Below are positions 1 to 10,883 of a DNA stretch of 64,000 nt, piece after piece. The notes under the pieces are model-generated. The model ran no database searches, was not told where the DNA came from, and saw only the letters and a program-made list of their open reading frames with translations. The position numbers and the translations under genes are program-made. Position 1 is the first letter of the stretch, and every line of letters begins with the position of its first letter. Source of the DNA: Steinernema hermaphroditum (taxonomy: Eukaryota; Nematoda; Chromadorea; Rhabditida; Steinernematidae); contig CM059621.1 of assembly GCA_030435675.1 (NCBI GenBank), forward strand, positions 4,836,001 through 4,900,000, written 5' to 3'.

Positions 1-6
1 GTGGTC

Positions 7-1240
7 ATGTTTACAAGATTCTACGTCTTTACAATTCTTGCGTTTTGCTTCCTTCCGTTAGGTGCCTCTCTAGAGTCTCCGGTCGAGACTGGCAACTCAA
101 CAAAAAATTTGAAAGCAGGTAATGAAGCACATCTCGATCATGATGTTCTTAACTTCAACGAGACTTCTATCGATAATTCCTTCACTGGGTCTGTCAAATT
201 TAGGAGAGTTAATGTGTTTCTGCGTTTAGTAATCACACGTTAGAGAAGCGACGTCACCATCACTATGGGTATTATGGGTACTATGGATATTATGGCTATG
301 GATACGGCTACGGCTACGGTAGGGTTGTCGAATCGAATAAGTTGTGTTTTTACGAATATTGAATCGAATCGAATACTCGATTTCCACCTGCACCGACGCC
401 GAGAGACGGTTGGGACTGTCTGTGTGTATATGCCGGCAGACGATCGGCTCTTTCGGTTGAGCCGACGTTTGAATCGGTTGGCCAACCGGTTGGAAAGGTT
501 GACGGATTGCCAACCGTTTGGCGGATCGTTTGAGCCGATCCGCGGGCTGTTGAACGGCTGACGGATCGGTTCAACGTTGTTGGAAAGTTGGAAAACCTCT
601 GGCCGTAGCGGCACTTGAAGAAGGCCTTAAACAAGGCTTAAAAATTCCCTTAAGATTAGAAATGAAATTGGTGGCTGGTAACCCGAGATGGGCAGGAACG
701 GATCGGATCGGTTGAGCCGATCCGTGAGTTAACCGGTTGACGGCCGACGGTTGGCAATCCGTCAACCGTCAACCGGCTCACGGATCGGTTAAACGGCTAG
801 CCGATCCGATCAGTTCCTGCCCATCTCTGGTCACCAGCTTTTAACAAGAACGCGAGAGCAATCCGGCTGGTGCAGCGCGCTTGTAGCGGCAGCGCACAGA
901 ATGGTGAAACATAGCCCGCTCACTTCTGCGCACACTCTGTGCAGAAGCACTCAGAAGCATGCTCCATTAAAGAAAACCTCTGGCCGTGGCGGCACTTGAA
1001 GAAGGCCTTAAACAGGGCTTAAAAATTCCCTAAAAGTTATAAATGAAATTCGGTTCGAATCGATTCAAAACCTTGGAATTCGACTAAGTTCGAAAGCCGA
1101 AGATTTTTCATTATTCAACAACCCTAGGCTACGGATATCGGTGCGGCCTGCTGTGCCTTCTGTTTGGTGGCTGGAGGAACTACGGCTACGGTTACGGTTA
1201 CGGCTATGGATACGGTTACGGCTACGGATATTACGGTTGA
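7..1240 (+). CDS. Gly/Tyr-rich secreted peptide precursor (3 exons)
   Basis: Model join(7..118, 244..318, 1128..1240), 99 aa; the phases agree at both junctions. Residues 1-20 form a signal peptide. An acidic spacer follows, then a dibasic site EKRR (38-41), three His, and a Tyr-Gly repeat region to the stop. That region is split by a Cys/Leu/Trp-containing insert (RCGLLCLLFGGWRN, 67-80). Nematode GY-rich peptides of this kind include antimicrobial NLP/caenacin-type peptides and cuticle-associated proteins; which applies here is inference. Intron 1 has a strong CAG|GTAATG donor and is 125 nt. Intron 2 is 809 nt and full of repeats. A poly(A) signal AATAAA lies at 1301. The start could lie upstream of the window, but the ATG at 7 followed directly by a good signal peptide is convincing. 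Confidence 0.75.
592..1050. repeat. Pair of 78-bp direct repeats in intron 2 of the GY-rich gene
   Basis: Positions 592-669 and 973-1050 are about 90% identical and in the same orientation. They share the core AAAACCTCTGGCCGTRGCGG and the tail AAATGAAATT. They flank about 300 bp that includes the inverted-repeat element at 683-829. This could be a duplicated flank or the remains of a larger element. The bases at 410-580 contain further degenerate copies of the GATCGG/CCGATC-rich core. Confidence 0.7.
683..829. mobile_element. Foldback MITE with hAT-like ends
   Basis: GAGATGGGCAGGAAC (685-699) pairs with its perfect reverse complement at 813-827. The match extends outward with few mismatches, and the interior is also palindromic (CCGATC, CAACCG and GGTTGACGG motifs). 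The ends resemble the CAGAGATGGGCA type of hAT terminus. No convincing 8-bp target duplication was found, so the class is tentative. Confidence 0.55.
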
Positions 1241-1286
1241 GCAATCAACAGAGCTGCAGTCTCGCCAAATTAAAAATGTGAAAATA

Positions 1287-1499
1287 ATGAGCATCTTCGA
1301 AATAAATGTTTCTCTTGCACTTTGCCTGCGTTGTTTTGCAGCAGAAACAGGTTTTCTGTTTTCGTCACTTCCTTTGTGGAACGACAAGTGTTTGCCAAAT
1401 GGGTATCAGAAGATCGACCGCATGTGTAAGCAGAATTATTATGCTTTCAATTGTAGTAAGGATGGCTGTGCGCGATTTCGCCCCGGCTTTTGGTGCTAA
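1287..1499 (+). CDS. Possible small secreted Cys-rich peptide
   Basis: A single-exon ORF of 70 aa starts at an ATG just before the poly(A) signal of the GY-rich gene. The N-terminus is hydrophobic (INVSLALCLRCFAA) and could be a signal peptide. The C-terminal part has five Cys at residues 35, 47, 56, 61 and 70 and ends in FRPGFWC. The family is not recognised. A TTTTGCAG acceptor at about 1340 means this could instead be a 3' exon of an alternative transcript. The overlap with the upstream poly(A) signal argues for caution. Confidence 0.3.
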   Translation: MSIFEINVSLALCLRCFAAETGFLFSSLPLWNDKCLPNGYQKIDRMCKQNYYAFNCSKDGCARFRPGFWC

Positions 1500-2165
1500 G
1501 GGCCAACTAGCCCTTGCGGGCGCCATAATAATAACCTACCGGAGGTGAATACAGAAAGAGACTAACACACTTTCGAATGGAGACGCCATTGCCATGCTGG
1601 CGGCAAGAATGGTGCTCATGGAGGGGTTTTGATTAAAGTCTAACCCAATTGACAATTATTGGTCTATCGGTCTCGAATGTATAGTCTAACCCATCAAACG
1701 AAAAACGTTTTAACTGTCTGTGTGGCTCGTTGCGAACGCGTTTCATTCGCAATCGGTCGATGTGAGTTCAACGCTGTCCTCAGTTTGTCTGCCTTACAAA
1801 ACCGACTTCTCCATGAAACAAGCAAAGGGCCTGACGGCCCCTTGGATGGAAACACCATTGCCATGTGGACGAAACGATTGGCGTTCATGGAATCGTTTTT
1901 TATCCTAGTCTAACCCTGTAGACAATTGGTGGATTGTCGGTCACAAAGGCATAGTGGCTGTGAGCCTGTCTCAATTGAACTCTCTGTCTGGCACATTCCA
2001 AATGCCTCTGCTTTGTAATCGGTCGGGGTAGGTTCAACGCCGGTCCGCATTTTGTCTGGTGTCTGAAGCCGACCGATCCCCGAATTATCACATGCGGCAG
2101 CTCCCATGCGGACGTAAAAACATACACACCGACAGACAAGCGGACCCGTCGGATTTCCGTTTATA
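1500..2165. repeat. Degenerate copy of the SINE-like repeat family
   Basis: Decayed matches to the elements at 20685-21263 and 55337-55953 occur in the same order. These are gcgggcgccat and ggcaagaatggtgctcatg near 1515-1620, the GTCTGTGTGGCTCRTTGCGA segment near 1715-1740, and the terminal CGGACCCGTCGG plus TTTATAT near 2140-2165. A second partial unit (1840-1900) repeats the ccattgccatg...gttcatgga motif. No intact gene is seen in this stretch. Confidence 0.6.
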
Positions 2166-2220
2166 TGAAGTGCATAAGAAGTAATATTGCGACAAGAAGT
2201 AAAAGACAAAGTGATCCAGA

Positions 2221-2559
2221 TTACTTGTGCAATCTATTGGGTTGGTCCATTGAAAATGTCGGATGATTTAAGTGGCAGTTTCGTACTACATATCCATGCC
2301 TGTCCTTCGCGATGTTGACGATTTGACTGAACAACTGCAGCCCGCTTCCCGGGAGAAAGATGGATCCCTCGTTCTTAGAACACAAGGGGTTTAGGGTCGA
2401 AAAGAGTTTTGGTCCAATTTTCGACCTCTTTCTTTTATTTTGAGTGGTTCCCTCTGGTGTCGTCATTTGTAATGGAGCACAGATGACGGTAAGATAGAGC
2501 GAAGAGAGTACTATAAGAAACGCAAACAGATAATCTCTCAGCTCAAAGTGGAGAGCCAT
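2221..2559 (-). CDS. Possible small secreted protein reading into a transposon end
   Basis: A minus-strand ORF of 112 aa begins MALHFELRDYLFAFLIVL, a plausible signal peptide followed by a cleavage site near VICAP. A basic stretch NKRKRSK follows. The last 12 codons are the terminal inverted repeat of the mariner-type element (FSMDQPN is encoded by the TIR). It may be a host gene captured by the element, or chance. The family is not recognised. Confidence 0.25.
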   Translation of the reverse strand: MALHFELRDYLFAFLIVLSSLYLTVICAPLQMTTPEGTTQNKRKRSKIGPKLFSTLNPLCSKNEGSIFLPGSGLQLFSQIVNIAKDRHGYVVRNCHLNHPTFSMDQPNRLHK

Positions 2560-3153
2560 TGTGAAGGTCAACTTCAAAATGTGAGGTCTCGGGTACACGT
2601 ACTTTTAGTGAATCCAAGGGCCATTTTTTCAACATTTGGCCTCTGTTTCCTAAAAGTTGAAATGACTGCGTGGAGTCACTGTATGGGCTTGGTAGCTGTG
2701 AGTGATAGCTACCTGCTACATGTCCCCATTGTCTGCTATAACACTTAATCAATTGGGAACTTTAAAAGTTAACGGAACATGGCGATTCGAAAAGTCCATC
2801 TTTTTGAGATTAGCTCATGTCATGATATACAACCAAGACAACAATAAATGCATTCGGTAGGCAAGACCTAAAGATATACGTGGTTGAAGGTAGTGCACGT
2901 ACATCACACAATTAATGCCGTAGGTAGCCCGAACATCACTTCGCATTTTGCCATCTCGAGGTGCTAGAAAAATGGTGATTAAAACAGAATAAGCGTCCAA
3001 CATCAAAAGGATGCATTGTACAAGTTGCCAATCACAGTGCAGGGAGAGAATTAACTGTACTCAATAACGTACCTATTGGTTTGGTCATACGAGCAAATAT
3101 TGTAAAATTAAAGGATGTTTACACCATCCGACATTTTCAATGGACCAACCCAA
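2237..3153. mobile_element. Non-autonomous mariner-type element (917 bp)
   Basis: Perfect 29-bp terminal inverted repeats lie at 2237-2265 and 3125-3153, beginning TTGGGTTGGTCCATTGAAAA. Both ends abut a TA dinucleotide (2235-2236 and 3154-3155), the target duplication expected of Tc1/mariner elements. No D,D34D transposase remnant is visible in any interior frame, so the element would need a transposase in trans. Perfect TIRs suggest recent mobility. Confidence 0.85.
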
Positions 3154-3183
3154 TACAAATTTCTCATCTGTCGGCGAGGCCCA

Positions 3184-3567
3184 ATGCAGCCTAAATATAA
3201 CCCTATGACCATTTGGCAGTCGGGCCAGTCATCGTCGATTCCTCGAAACCCCAACATCGTAATTTTTAATTCCAGAATACGGGTCGGGATCTTTCAGATC
3301 GCCTGTATGGTAAGTACCTGGTGTCTAGGGAGAACTTGATGTGTTCTGTAATAGTTGACGTTCGTCGTTCATGGTCAACGTGCGATGTGATTTATTCCCC
3401 TTTTTACACAGGTGGTGAAGAGATTGTTTTGGAACAACTTGCGTGTTGTTCTAGTTGTTGGTACATGCTCTTGTTTCGTCATAAATGGGCGAAAATATGT
3501 ATTACTCATGAAAATACAGGATGCACCAAAAGGTCATCGAGAGAAGACTTTCAAGACTTCCGTCTAG
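3184..3567 (+). CDS. Small single-pass membrane protein, unknown family
   Basis: Model join(3184..3309, 3412..3567), 93 aa, with a GTAAGT donor, a TTTTTACACAG acceptor and phase 0. Residues about 45-70 (FWNNLRVVLVVGTCSCFVIN) contain one membrane segment with a basic N-terminal flank (VVKR). The tail is basic and ends KGHREKTFKTSV. The N-terminus is polar, with no signal peptide. The gene starts only 30 bp downstream of the mariner-type element, whose right TIR contains an earlier in-frame ATG (3115). No family is recognised; a small organelle or ER membrane protein is possible. Confidence 0.5.
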
Positions 3568-3829
3568 ATGACTTAAAAAAATAACATATATATTCACAGA
3601 AAAAGCTATAAAATGCGTTCTATTTAGACGTGTATATCGACGTGTCATAGTGGAATTTCTTCAATTCGGACGAAAAATAATGAGTCAATTATTTCTGTTG
3701 ATTCTTCCTGTTTATAAGAAATGTTCGCACCTCGAAAAAAAAAACATATTCACCCATACGATTTGAGCAGACCGGGAAGTAATCTTAAATGAAGGTACTT
3801 TTTACAGGGACGGTCTCTCATTTGCGGTC

Positions 3830-3985
3830 CCAGCGATCGTACGGATTGCTCTCCCTGAGGTTCCACTGAAGCTGAGTAAGCGGTCGTTCTCGGTCGTCGT
3901 TGTTGGCGCAATGATCACCCGGCTCCTGGAAGGCCTGGAACATCAGGGATCCGTAGTTCCCCTGTCCGAGGTCAAAACACTGTTC
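3830..3985 (-). repeat. Dispersed repeat family R3, copy a
   Basis: Contains the family core GGCGCAATGATC and the block ATCCGTAGTTCCCC, also seen near 13420, 30710, 58470 and 62990. On the minus strand the copy reads open (GNYGSL...QAF) with no recognisable domain. Best described as a decayed multicopy sequence. Confidence 0.5.
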
Positions 3986-4268
3986 ATGTTCTTCCACTTA
4001 CAACATGAAGTGTTTGCAACGAGATGGTGCTTGTGTTCGCTCACAGCACAACCTCGTTTACCTAACGATCCTTATCTAACGTCACCAGCGCCACGAACGC
4101 CCGCAACAATCGCACTTTCGTCGCTTTGTGCTCTCCCTAGGAGACGCACCGCAATTCAGTCGGCGCACCGAAAACTTTACGCCATAAGGCGACGAAACTA
4201 GTTCCCGCGCCGAGACGAAGCAAAACGGATTCACCGCGCTGCTTGCCCGACTTCGACAGTTCACCGCC

Positions 4269-4641
4269 ATGCTAAAGGTTCTGCTTTTCATCGTACTCCT
4301 TTGTTTGGCTATTCCTTGCATTGTGGCAGGAGACGGTCAAATTCAATCCTCCGACAATGACAGGTTGGTGATTTGACTTTTGATGAACATACGTCTCATT
4401 GACCTTGACTTGTATCGATTTTCATTATAGCCAAATCGACGATTTTCCGAAGATACGAAAAGGCGATTTTATGACGGGAGTCACCGACTTCTTGACGCGT
4501 TGTCTCACTTATCCACTGGAGAAGGTCGATCCGAGTTTCCAAGAAGTAATGGCACAAATGCCAGTTGACATTGAGATCAGGGTTGCCATCGTTTGGTTTG
4601 TATTTGTGGTCATCAATGCCTTTATTTTCCTCTGCGTTTAA
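4269..4641 (+). CDS. Secreted or type I membrane protein, 101 aa, unknown family
   Basis: Model join(4269..4363, 4431..4641). The 67-nt intron ends TTTTCATTATAG, and the join restores Ser. Residues 1-20 are a classic signal peptide (MLKVLLFIVLLCLAIPC...). A polar mid-region includes FPKIRKGDFMTGVTDFLTRC and ends in a C-terminal hydrophobic segment, VAIVWFVFVVINAFIFLCV, at the stop. That segment could anchor the protein or signal GPI attachment. AATAAA lies at 4659, 18 bases after the stop, which supports the 3' end. Convergent with the minus-strand gene at 4838-5133. No family recognised. Confidence 0.65.
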
Positions 4642-4837
4642 ACTAAATCTCATTTAAAAATAAATATTTTTTGTGTAGTTGACGGTTTGGTTCAAGAGGT
4701 GGATAGCAATCTTATTAGATACGTCTATACGTGCTCTGTTACACCAAAAATGGTAATTTTCAACTTTCAAGGATTCAATAAATAGGCGACACATTTAATA
4801 TAACAACTATTCTGTAAGTAATGGGTTTACCATAGGC

Positions 4838-5133
4838 CTACACGGCTGGACACGTTTCTGGCATGCTCGCTGACTTCTTGGGGTATCGTCGGTAGACTAC
4901 CTTTTGTGATTCAAAGGCGATCAGAACTTCCGGTTCGCGATTGAGAAGCATTCGGCATACGGTCACGAATACTGACAGTATTACAAGAATCAACATCGCA
5001 GTGACGATGAATGCGCCGAGAACGGCCACAAATGTGAATGCGTTAAATTTCTCGTCTGAAGTGGGGAAGCATTGAAAATTTGAGAAATTCCCAACTAACC
5101 TCTCGAGTCAACGACGTATTCAGCGTTTTCCAT
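4838..5133 (-). CDS. Small single-pass membrane protein, 83 aa
   Basis: Model complement(join(4838..5055, 5100..5133)). The 44-nt intron (GTTAGT...CACTTCAG) joins in phase. The 18-residue acidic N-terminus (MENAEYVVDSRDEKFNAF) has no signal peptide. A long membrane segment follows (about residues 19-46, AVLGAFIVTAMLILVILSVF), then a basic 35-residue tail with a YRRYPKKS motif. The charge pattern suggests an outside N-terminus and a cytosolic tail. It resembles, in design rather than in sequence, the small membrane proteins at 6328, 53583, 56325, 60592 and 62154. Confidence 0.65.
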
Positions 5134-6327
5134 GGATGTTTCTGTCGTATTTGGTTAAGCGAAATAGAGCGAATGTTTACTTTCGGCCATATGTGCCCAG
5201 CCGTCTAATTTGTTTTTCTAGTTAATTGCTGTTTTCAACGCAACTTTCGTATATTCGCGAAAACAGCAGTTACAACGATGACATGTGGGCCCATGTCTTC
5301 ATAATGATACACACAATTAAAAGTGGTGCGTTTATGGTGGCTCGCAAGTAGTCTGCAAAACATGGCGCATTTGATACTCACGGTGGTGACTAGTTATCCT
5401 TTGAACTCCGAGCCTGAGGCCCACTCAAATATGATATGTCGTTGTTAAAGATGCGCATCCCTGCAAACCGGTAAAATGGACTACCTTCGGCGGAATGCTA
5501 GTCACAACACAGCCAAATTACACGACCTTCCGCATAACAGAATCACAACGGTCTTCAGTCCAAGGGACGCGACCTCGTGTCCCGACACAGTGATCGGAAT
5601 CTTTAGTGTAATCAGCAACTATGGATGCGACGCGAGATTACCATTTGAATTCTGAAAACTGCTTCTAAGAACTTCCCGGTATGAGCATAAAAACATCTTG
5701 TTGTCAGCGGTGTCCTACGGCTTCCGGGTGTCCCAATTCCCGGTCGAAACTATAACATTCACAACTGCCACAAGGCTTGCCGACCAGCTAAACGCTCAGA
5801 GAGCGACTGAGGAACCGACCGCCACCGCGACACGAGTGAGAGTTGGTGTTTATCAATCTATAATAAATACCAACTACTGTCAGATGGAGGATATCGATCT
5901 GTATAGATCGAACGCAGCACCCAGCCATCCTTAGAAAACACAGGAGTTTCGCCTCTGATGCGTAGGGCTATCACGCCACTCGTGTGTAGTGCTTCACTAT
6001 GGAAACGATCAGAACTGAACTTTATGTTTCAAGTTATGATTTACAATGAAATCTGTATGTACATTCAGAAGACCCGGATTCCAAACGAAGTTGTGAAAGT
6101 ATGAAAGATAATCATGTTCATTAAGCTGCAATACCACGTATGAAATGACGCCTGCAATATACAACTTACTAATGTAAAAGATTTCTAATTTCGTGTTGAG
6201 AGCTCCTCCACTGGAGGACACACTTGTGACGCTTGTATAGTATATAGAAAATATATTTCACGAATTACAGAAAGATCCATTTCTCCGACCAAAAGAGCCG
6301 GTGAATCTAGACGAAATAACAGTACAG
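5134..6327. other. Intergenic, no supported gene
   Basis: Short frames occur on both strands, including a 70-codon minus-strand ORF at 6009-6221. None has a signal peptide, a domain or convincing splice sites. No strong repeat was seen. Confidence 0.5.
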
Positions 6328-6504
6328 TTATTTCCTGGCATATTTATGAAAATCCACTTTCGTCGAATGTCCAGTGGTGATATAGAAGACCACGACTGAA
6401 AGGACGACGACATAGACGAAAAAGAGGGCCATCATGGATAGGAGAGCGAACGACTTCATTGTTCCGATAAATTTTGGTTCTATGGATCCTTCCTTTTGTA
6501 CCAT
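6328..6504 (-). CDS. Single-pass membrane micropeptide, 58 aa
   Basis: A single-exon ORF of 58 codons plus stop on the minus strand. The polar 15-residue N-terminus (MVQKEGSIEPKFIGT) is followed by a 27-residue hydrophobic helix (FALLSMMALFFVYVVVLSVV) and a short tail, TGHSTKVDFHKYARK. An internal ATG at 6459 would give a 43-aa form with a signal-anchor start. The longer frame is preferred because the polar lead matches its counterparts elsewhere in the window. It is too short for most gene callers. Family unknown. Confidence 0.5.
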   Translation of the reverse strand: MVQKEGSIEPKFIGTMKSFALLSMMALFFVYVVVLSVVVFYITTGHSTKVDFHKYARK

Positions 6505-7624
6505 TTCAGAATAACAAGTGAGTGTTTGCCAACGTCACAACGGGTCACACGTCTCAACACCAGCATCAATAGACAATTTGATTCGAGCACAATTTGCATG
6601 ACGCACAGATACGACTGGAAGTGTTTTCATGAAGTATTGTCGGCGAGAGAGACGAGATACTTGCCGAGAGATGTTCAACATTTTTGCTAAAAAGCTAACC
6701 AAGTTCCTACCCACCCACATGTTACCTTCTTAAGTACAAAATCTGAATTTAATTATGTAACAGAAAACTTTAAAATGGCCTTTCATGAAAGATTAGTTTC
6801 AGCACTCTGCAACATCTGAGCGGCAGATTTGGCGGTGTTAAGCAAGTTCCTAGTCACTCAGCTGTGTTCTTGCTAAGTTTAAAAGCTCGGAACCTAAGAA
6901 CGCTTTAGTACACATGGATTGATGTAGTTCTCTCTTAACGTGTAAACTGTTACCATCTCTCGACCTCACCTGCATCACCCATAAAAGAATATTGGTACAA
7001 CTCCGAAGTTCAGCTTCAATGATGATTTTCTCCATTTTGCCTACTGGCCATTTCCGGACTTGCCTTCCCCAGCGCCACCTTCAACGCCTATTAACATCGT
7101 TCTTATCAACAAAACAGATCGCCTGTTTGATGGCATATGACGGTTATGTTTTGATATGATGGGTGGCAAAGATCTGTATCAACTGATCCAGGAAATACAT
7201 GTTTCGATGCCAACGCTTATGCAAATAGTTGTCATGACGAAAACAAATAGACAGCAGGAGCCCTTTTCGATTAGTCTTATATCGTACGGCCTTTCTTTGA
7301 AAGTTCAGGTAGAAAATTTTTAATTGTTCAAGCGTCATCTCGACGTTCCGGCATAATCACGATAATATCTCTATTTGCCATCAAGACTTGATAACCAAAA
7401 CAGGAACATATCCGAACAGTGGCAGTGGTAACTGTTTTTTCAAACATCAAACATTTTGGCTCTGGGATTAATGCGGCTTTTTGCGTAAATGCGAAATTTG
7501 TCATTTAATCATCATTGCGAGTCCAAAGAATAAAACAAATAATAAGGTATGCTACCTTGTGAAGATACAAAGAAGCTGACTAATCTACTTGACCAAAGTG
7601 TGTACAGAGAGAAAGCGGAGGCTA
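6505..7624. other. Intergenic, no supported gene
   Basis: Only short frames without domain content (for example 7144-7338 minus and 6535-6720 minus). AT-rich, with no large repeat noticed. Confidence 0.45.
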
Positions 7625-7774
7625 CTATGCGGACTGTATAATATGTTTTACAAATAGACGTATTCCGAGAAGAACAATTAGGAAAGATGAACAAGTAGCA
7701 ATGAAAAACGCAGGATCAAATGCAATTGGAAAACTGGCCGCAGCTCCGTAGGAATTCAACCACGTCCATGTGGT
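7625..7774 (-). CDS. Possible terminal exon encoding one membrane helix
   Basis: An open 50-codon minus-strand segment follows an AATAG acceptor and ends at TAG. It encodes a polar lead (TTWTWLNSYGAAASF), a strongly hydrophobic stretch (AFFIATCSSFLIVLLGIRLF) and the end VKHIIQSA. No convincing upstream exon was found in 7780-7940, so the 5' end is unresolved. It lies just downstream of the Srt receptor on the same strand and may be a separate small membrane protein or a relic of another receptor. Confidence 0.3.
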   Translation of the reverse strand, partial: TTWTWLNSYGAAASFPIAFDPAFFIATCSSFLIVLLGIRLFVKHIIQSA

Positions 7775-7943
7775 CTATTCTTAAGCCCGGCCAGTATGCG
7801 ACACAAAGACTTGTTATGCGTGGTGCATGGTGGTTGTTGTGAAGCAACTAATTGGTTCAGAGTTCTGCACGACCGTTCTCGTCTTGAACATCGCGAGTAG
7901 CTTCCTGACACCTATTAGTTCGAAAACGGCATTTTTAACGGTT

Positions 7944-9039
7944 TCATTGCAAGTCAAGTAGATGACCACGGCACTTCCTAAAACCGATCATAGAGAACCG
8001 GAGAACAACGACAATCTCACCGTGACATGCAATCCAACTACAGTGTCCTGCAATAACGAGCAGCGGAGGGGCTGTGAAATATTGCGCGTAGACATACACT
8101 GCATCGGCCATGAACACAAAGAAGCAAAGGGCACAGGATTGGTATGTAAGCTGAAAAGTATTATCATTACGTTAATCAATTTATTTTCTACCTGTTTCTG
8201 AATTTTTGATATTTTGGACGACTTCAAATAACGGCATCTCACCCAGACTGAAACTGCCAGGGCGATATAAAGAAAAGGAATTATGAAGACGGTCGAGAGG
8301 TTGTTGATGCTGTGCGTGATACTGTGGTACTGAAAAAGAGGGCTTATTTTTCTGGATCCGAGCACTCTAACCTGATCGGGATCAATCTTGATCCACGGCA
8401 AGTCAACATACGGATTGTTGTACCAGGCATAGCCTCTCGTTGAGAACGAGAACGACTTCGAAATCCAGGCCATGACGAATGCGTAACTTAGCGGCGGTAA
8501 ATACCACAAATACGTGCGCCAGCCTGTGAAGAGAAGCTGTGTGATTCTTGGGAACCACAGCTCTATCGCTCTGTTCAGGCTCAGGATAATGCTCGTCAAA
8601 CACGTTCCACACCACAAACCTAAAAGTGGATTTGCGAAAGAAGGCGAGCTATGACAGTACCCATGACACTGACGCCACAAAAGTAGATGAAAGTCGGGTG
8701 ACTGCAAAACGTCGCTCCTTCAACGGTGAAGTATCCGGTGATGATGCTGTTAAAGACGATCGTGACCATGTCGAACAGTCCAAGTAGGAACATCAGCTTG
8801 AAACATGAGTTCTGACGCAGTTCTCGTTTACATAGTACTATCATGCAAGGAATGTACATAATCTGTAAGGATATATTGGAGGCATAGAGGATATGTGCGC
8901 CAATTACCTCGAGGCATATTCCAATGGTTATGTAGGTAGAGCCCAGGGGTACATTCCTGGAGCCGATCTTGGATGGATCTATGCCGGTGCAGTTGTAGAG
9001 GCGTTCGTATTCGTCGCGACGGTAGAAAAAGGTGTTCAT
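7944..9039 (-). CDS. Srt-family chemoreceptor (seven-transmembrane GPCR)
   Basis: Model complement(join(7944..8150, 8192..8329, 8372..8619, 8661..9039)), 323 aa; all introns are 41-42 nt and in phase. The order of features fits Srt (7TM_GPCR_Srt): an ERLYNCTGIDP start, TM1 with TYITIGICLEVIGAHILYAS, the YIPCMIVL segment, a Cys-rich KLMFLLGLFDM region, WYLPPLSYAF, KISKIQKQ before TM6, and a C-terminal WIACHG motif. Srt proteins are nematode chemoreceptors expected in the cilia of sensory neurons; the ligand is unknown. An in-frame ATG at 9135 would add 32 residues. The start at 9039 gives the length usual for the family. Confidence 0.88.
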
Positions 9040-10883
9040 GATTTGTGCTGGAATGATCAACGTGAGCAGAGCAGTTATCAAAAGACTTCGCTGACCACGG
9101 CACAAAGAAGCTAACGAACATTCAGCGGAAATCAAAACACAAAATTTATTGTAACAGCTCGTTATGAAGCCGTCTTTGAGAAATGAGCAATTTATTCAGC
9201 AGATTTGATATTTGAGCACATGCTCGGGTAAATAAAAGTAATTTTTCCCATTATTCTCGAAGACTGAGCAAAAGTCTTTGTTGTTTTTGTTGTAGAGACA
9301 TTTCCCACACTAATGCAATTTTTGTATTGTACTGCCTTTAATAAACTTTACGTGCATGAGAGTAGAGTGGTCTCAGAAGTTAGAGAATCTAAAAGTAGGA
9401 ATACATAACAGAATCGCCATTCCAATATCGCCGCTGTAAAAATCGCTACGTAGCTATTAAGACTAAGGGCTGGACGTTCGGGCTCGCTTTAAATTTATAG
9501 GCTTAAGCTTAAGCTTAAACCAAGCCTGGGTTAGGCCATGCGAAAAAAAAAGAATACGGGGCTCGCTTATATCTATATTTATGGATTATATGTCTGAATC
9601 TAGGTACATTTTTAAGCTGGAACCTAAGCCAAGTCTAGTTCTAAGAAATGCGAAATTAATATAAGTTCGTGTTCACCTCAGATGTCTAAACATGTGCCCA
9701 GATTCTTTCCGAGTGGCGATTTTTGCAGTGGCAATTTTGTCGGGGCATCAAAAAATAGAGAATCCGCCCTTTACATAACCGACAGTGAACGGAGGAGCTC
9801 GCTACAGGGTCTATCAGGCGAACTCGTTTCATGGAAACAAACTATTAAATCAATCGAAAAGTATGTTCATAGTGATCAACATAAGTGTAAAACTTTCGAA
9901 ACACAGCCTTGTGGGCCAATAACAGTTGCGATTTTATACCCATCCTTTTTAATAAACAGGATATAAAAGATGTCTAGACAGAAAAAAGGACAGGTAGTGG
10001 GCAGAGGAAGCCGACACCGGCTCTCATCGTATAGAAGGAATAAACTACATAGCGCATCAAAATGATAAGACAGCCTGAACAACAAAAGTACCGCGCTCAT
10101 CCCATGTACCATTTGAAAAAGTATCAAAAACAACACACTCTGACGTACGCTTTGACCACAATGAAACTTAGCTGGAAATAGACAAGTCACGTAAAGCAAT
10201 GGACTTATAAAGCACCGTAGTTCATTAGTCTAAAAAAGCGCTAGAACTTGGCTTACTGTTGTTTAGCGATCGTTCCCAATGTGGTCTCTTTCATTAGATA
10301 CTTCAAAGCAATTGTGGAATGAACGATATTCGGCGCACCTTTTGTAAGTCACGGTTTTTCCAGTTACCAAGAGTGTTTTCAGGCTGGTTCTCATCATTTC
10401 TGTGGCAATTGTGGTCTTTGTTATACCGATATTTTCTCATGAGCTTTTGTGTTCTGGTTTTCTTTATCCACACAATAACCCACGCTGTCTTATCTTGTCT
10501 GGAAAGGCGATCTTTGTCGTATGTGAAAATGGCTTTCAGGACATGAGATCCAGACACACTAAAGGCTAGTTCTCTCGCTGTCCCTCCACAACATTTCCAG
10601 CTGATTCTAGATGTCAGAAATCGATAAAAAATAGAGATAATCACGCACAATTCACTGTATCACTAGGTATCGCAAGTTCCGAGGGACGCTTGAGCTGTTT
10701 TATTCGAATAAAAAAATTTGTCGAGCCGGAATGTTTATAAACACAATGCGCAAGGGAATCAGAAGCAGATGTAAATGTTAATTGATTTTTTATTTAGAAG
10801 GCAGACAGGAAAACTGAAGGACACATAAACCAACTTAAAAAACTGATACTATATGACTGCTTGTGGGTTTCCAAATTTTTGTT
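9040..10883. other. Intergenic with repeat R2 copy
   Basis: Apart from the R2 repeat at 9430-9740, the stretch has frames of up to 115 codons (10303-10650 minus and an overlapping plus-strand frame) with no recognisable protein features. No gene is supported. Confidence 0.45.
9430..9740 (+). repeat. Dispersed repeat family R2, copy 1
   Basis: Contains the shared order AARATCG, GGCTCGC, TTTAAAT..ATAGGC, AAGCTTAAGC, AACCTAAGCCAAG, GATGTCTA and GTGGCGATTTTTGCA. All are also in copy 2 (15620-15960). The first part is also in copy 3 (36735-36905, inverted). It has no coding capacity. Confidence 0.6.

Noticed and set aside
4838..6504. Operon of two minus-strand membrane micropeptides
   Set aside because: The gap is about 1.2 kb, far more than nematode operon spacing, and no SL2-type signal was seen.
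10303..10650. 115-codon minus-strand ORF and an overlapping plus-strand frame
   Set aside because: Neither has recognisable features; likely chance.
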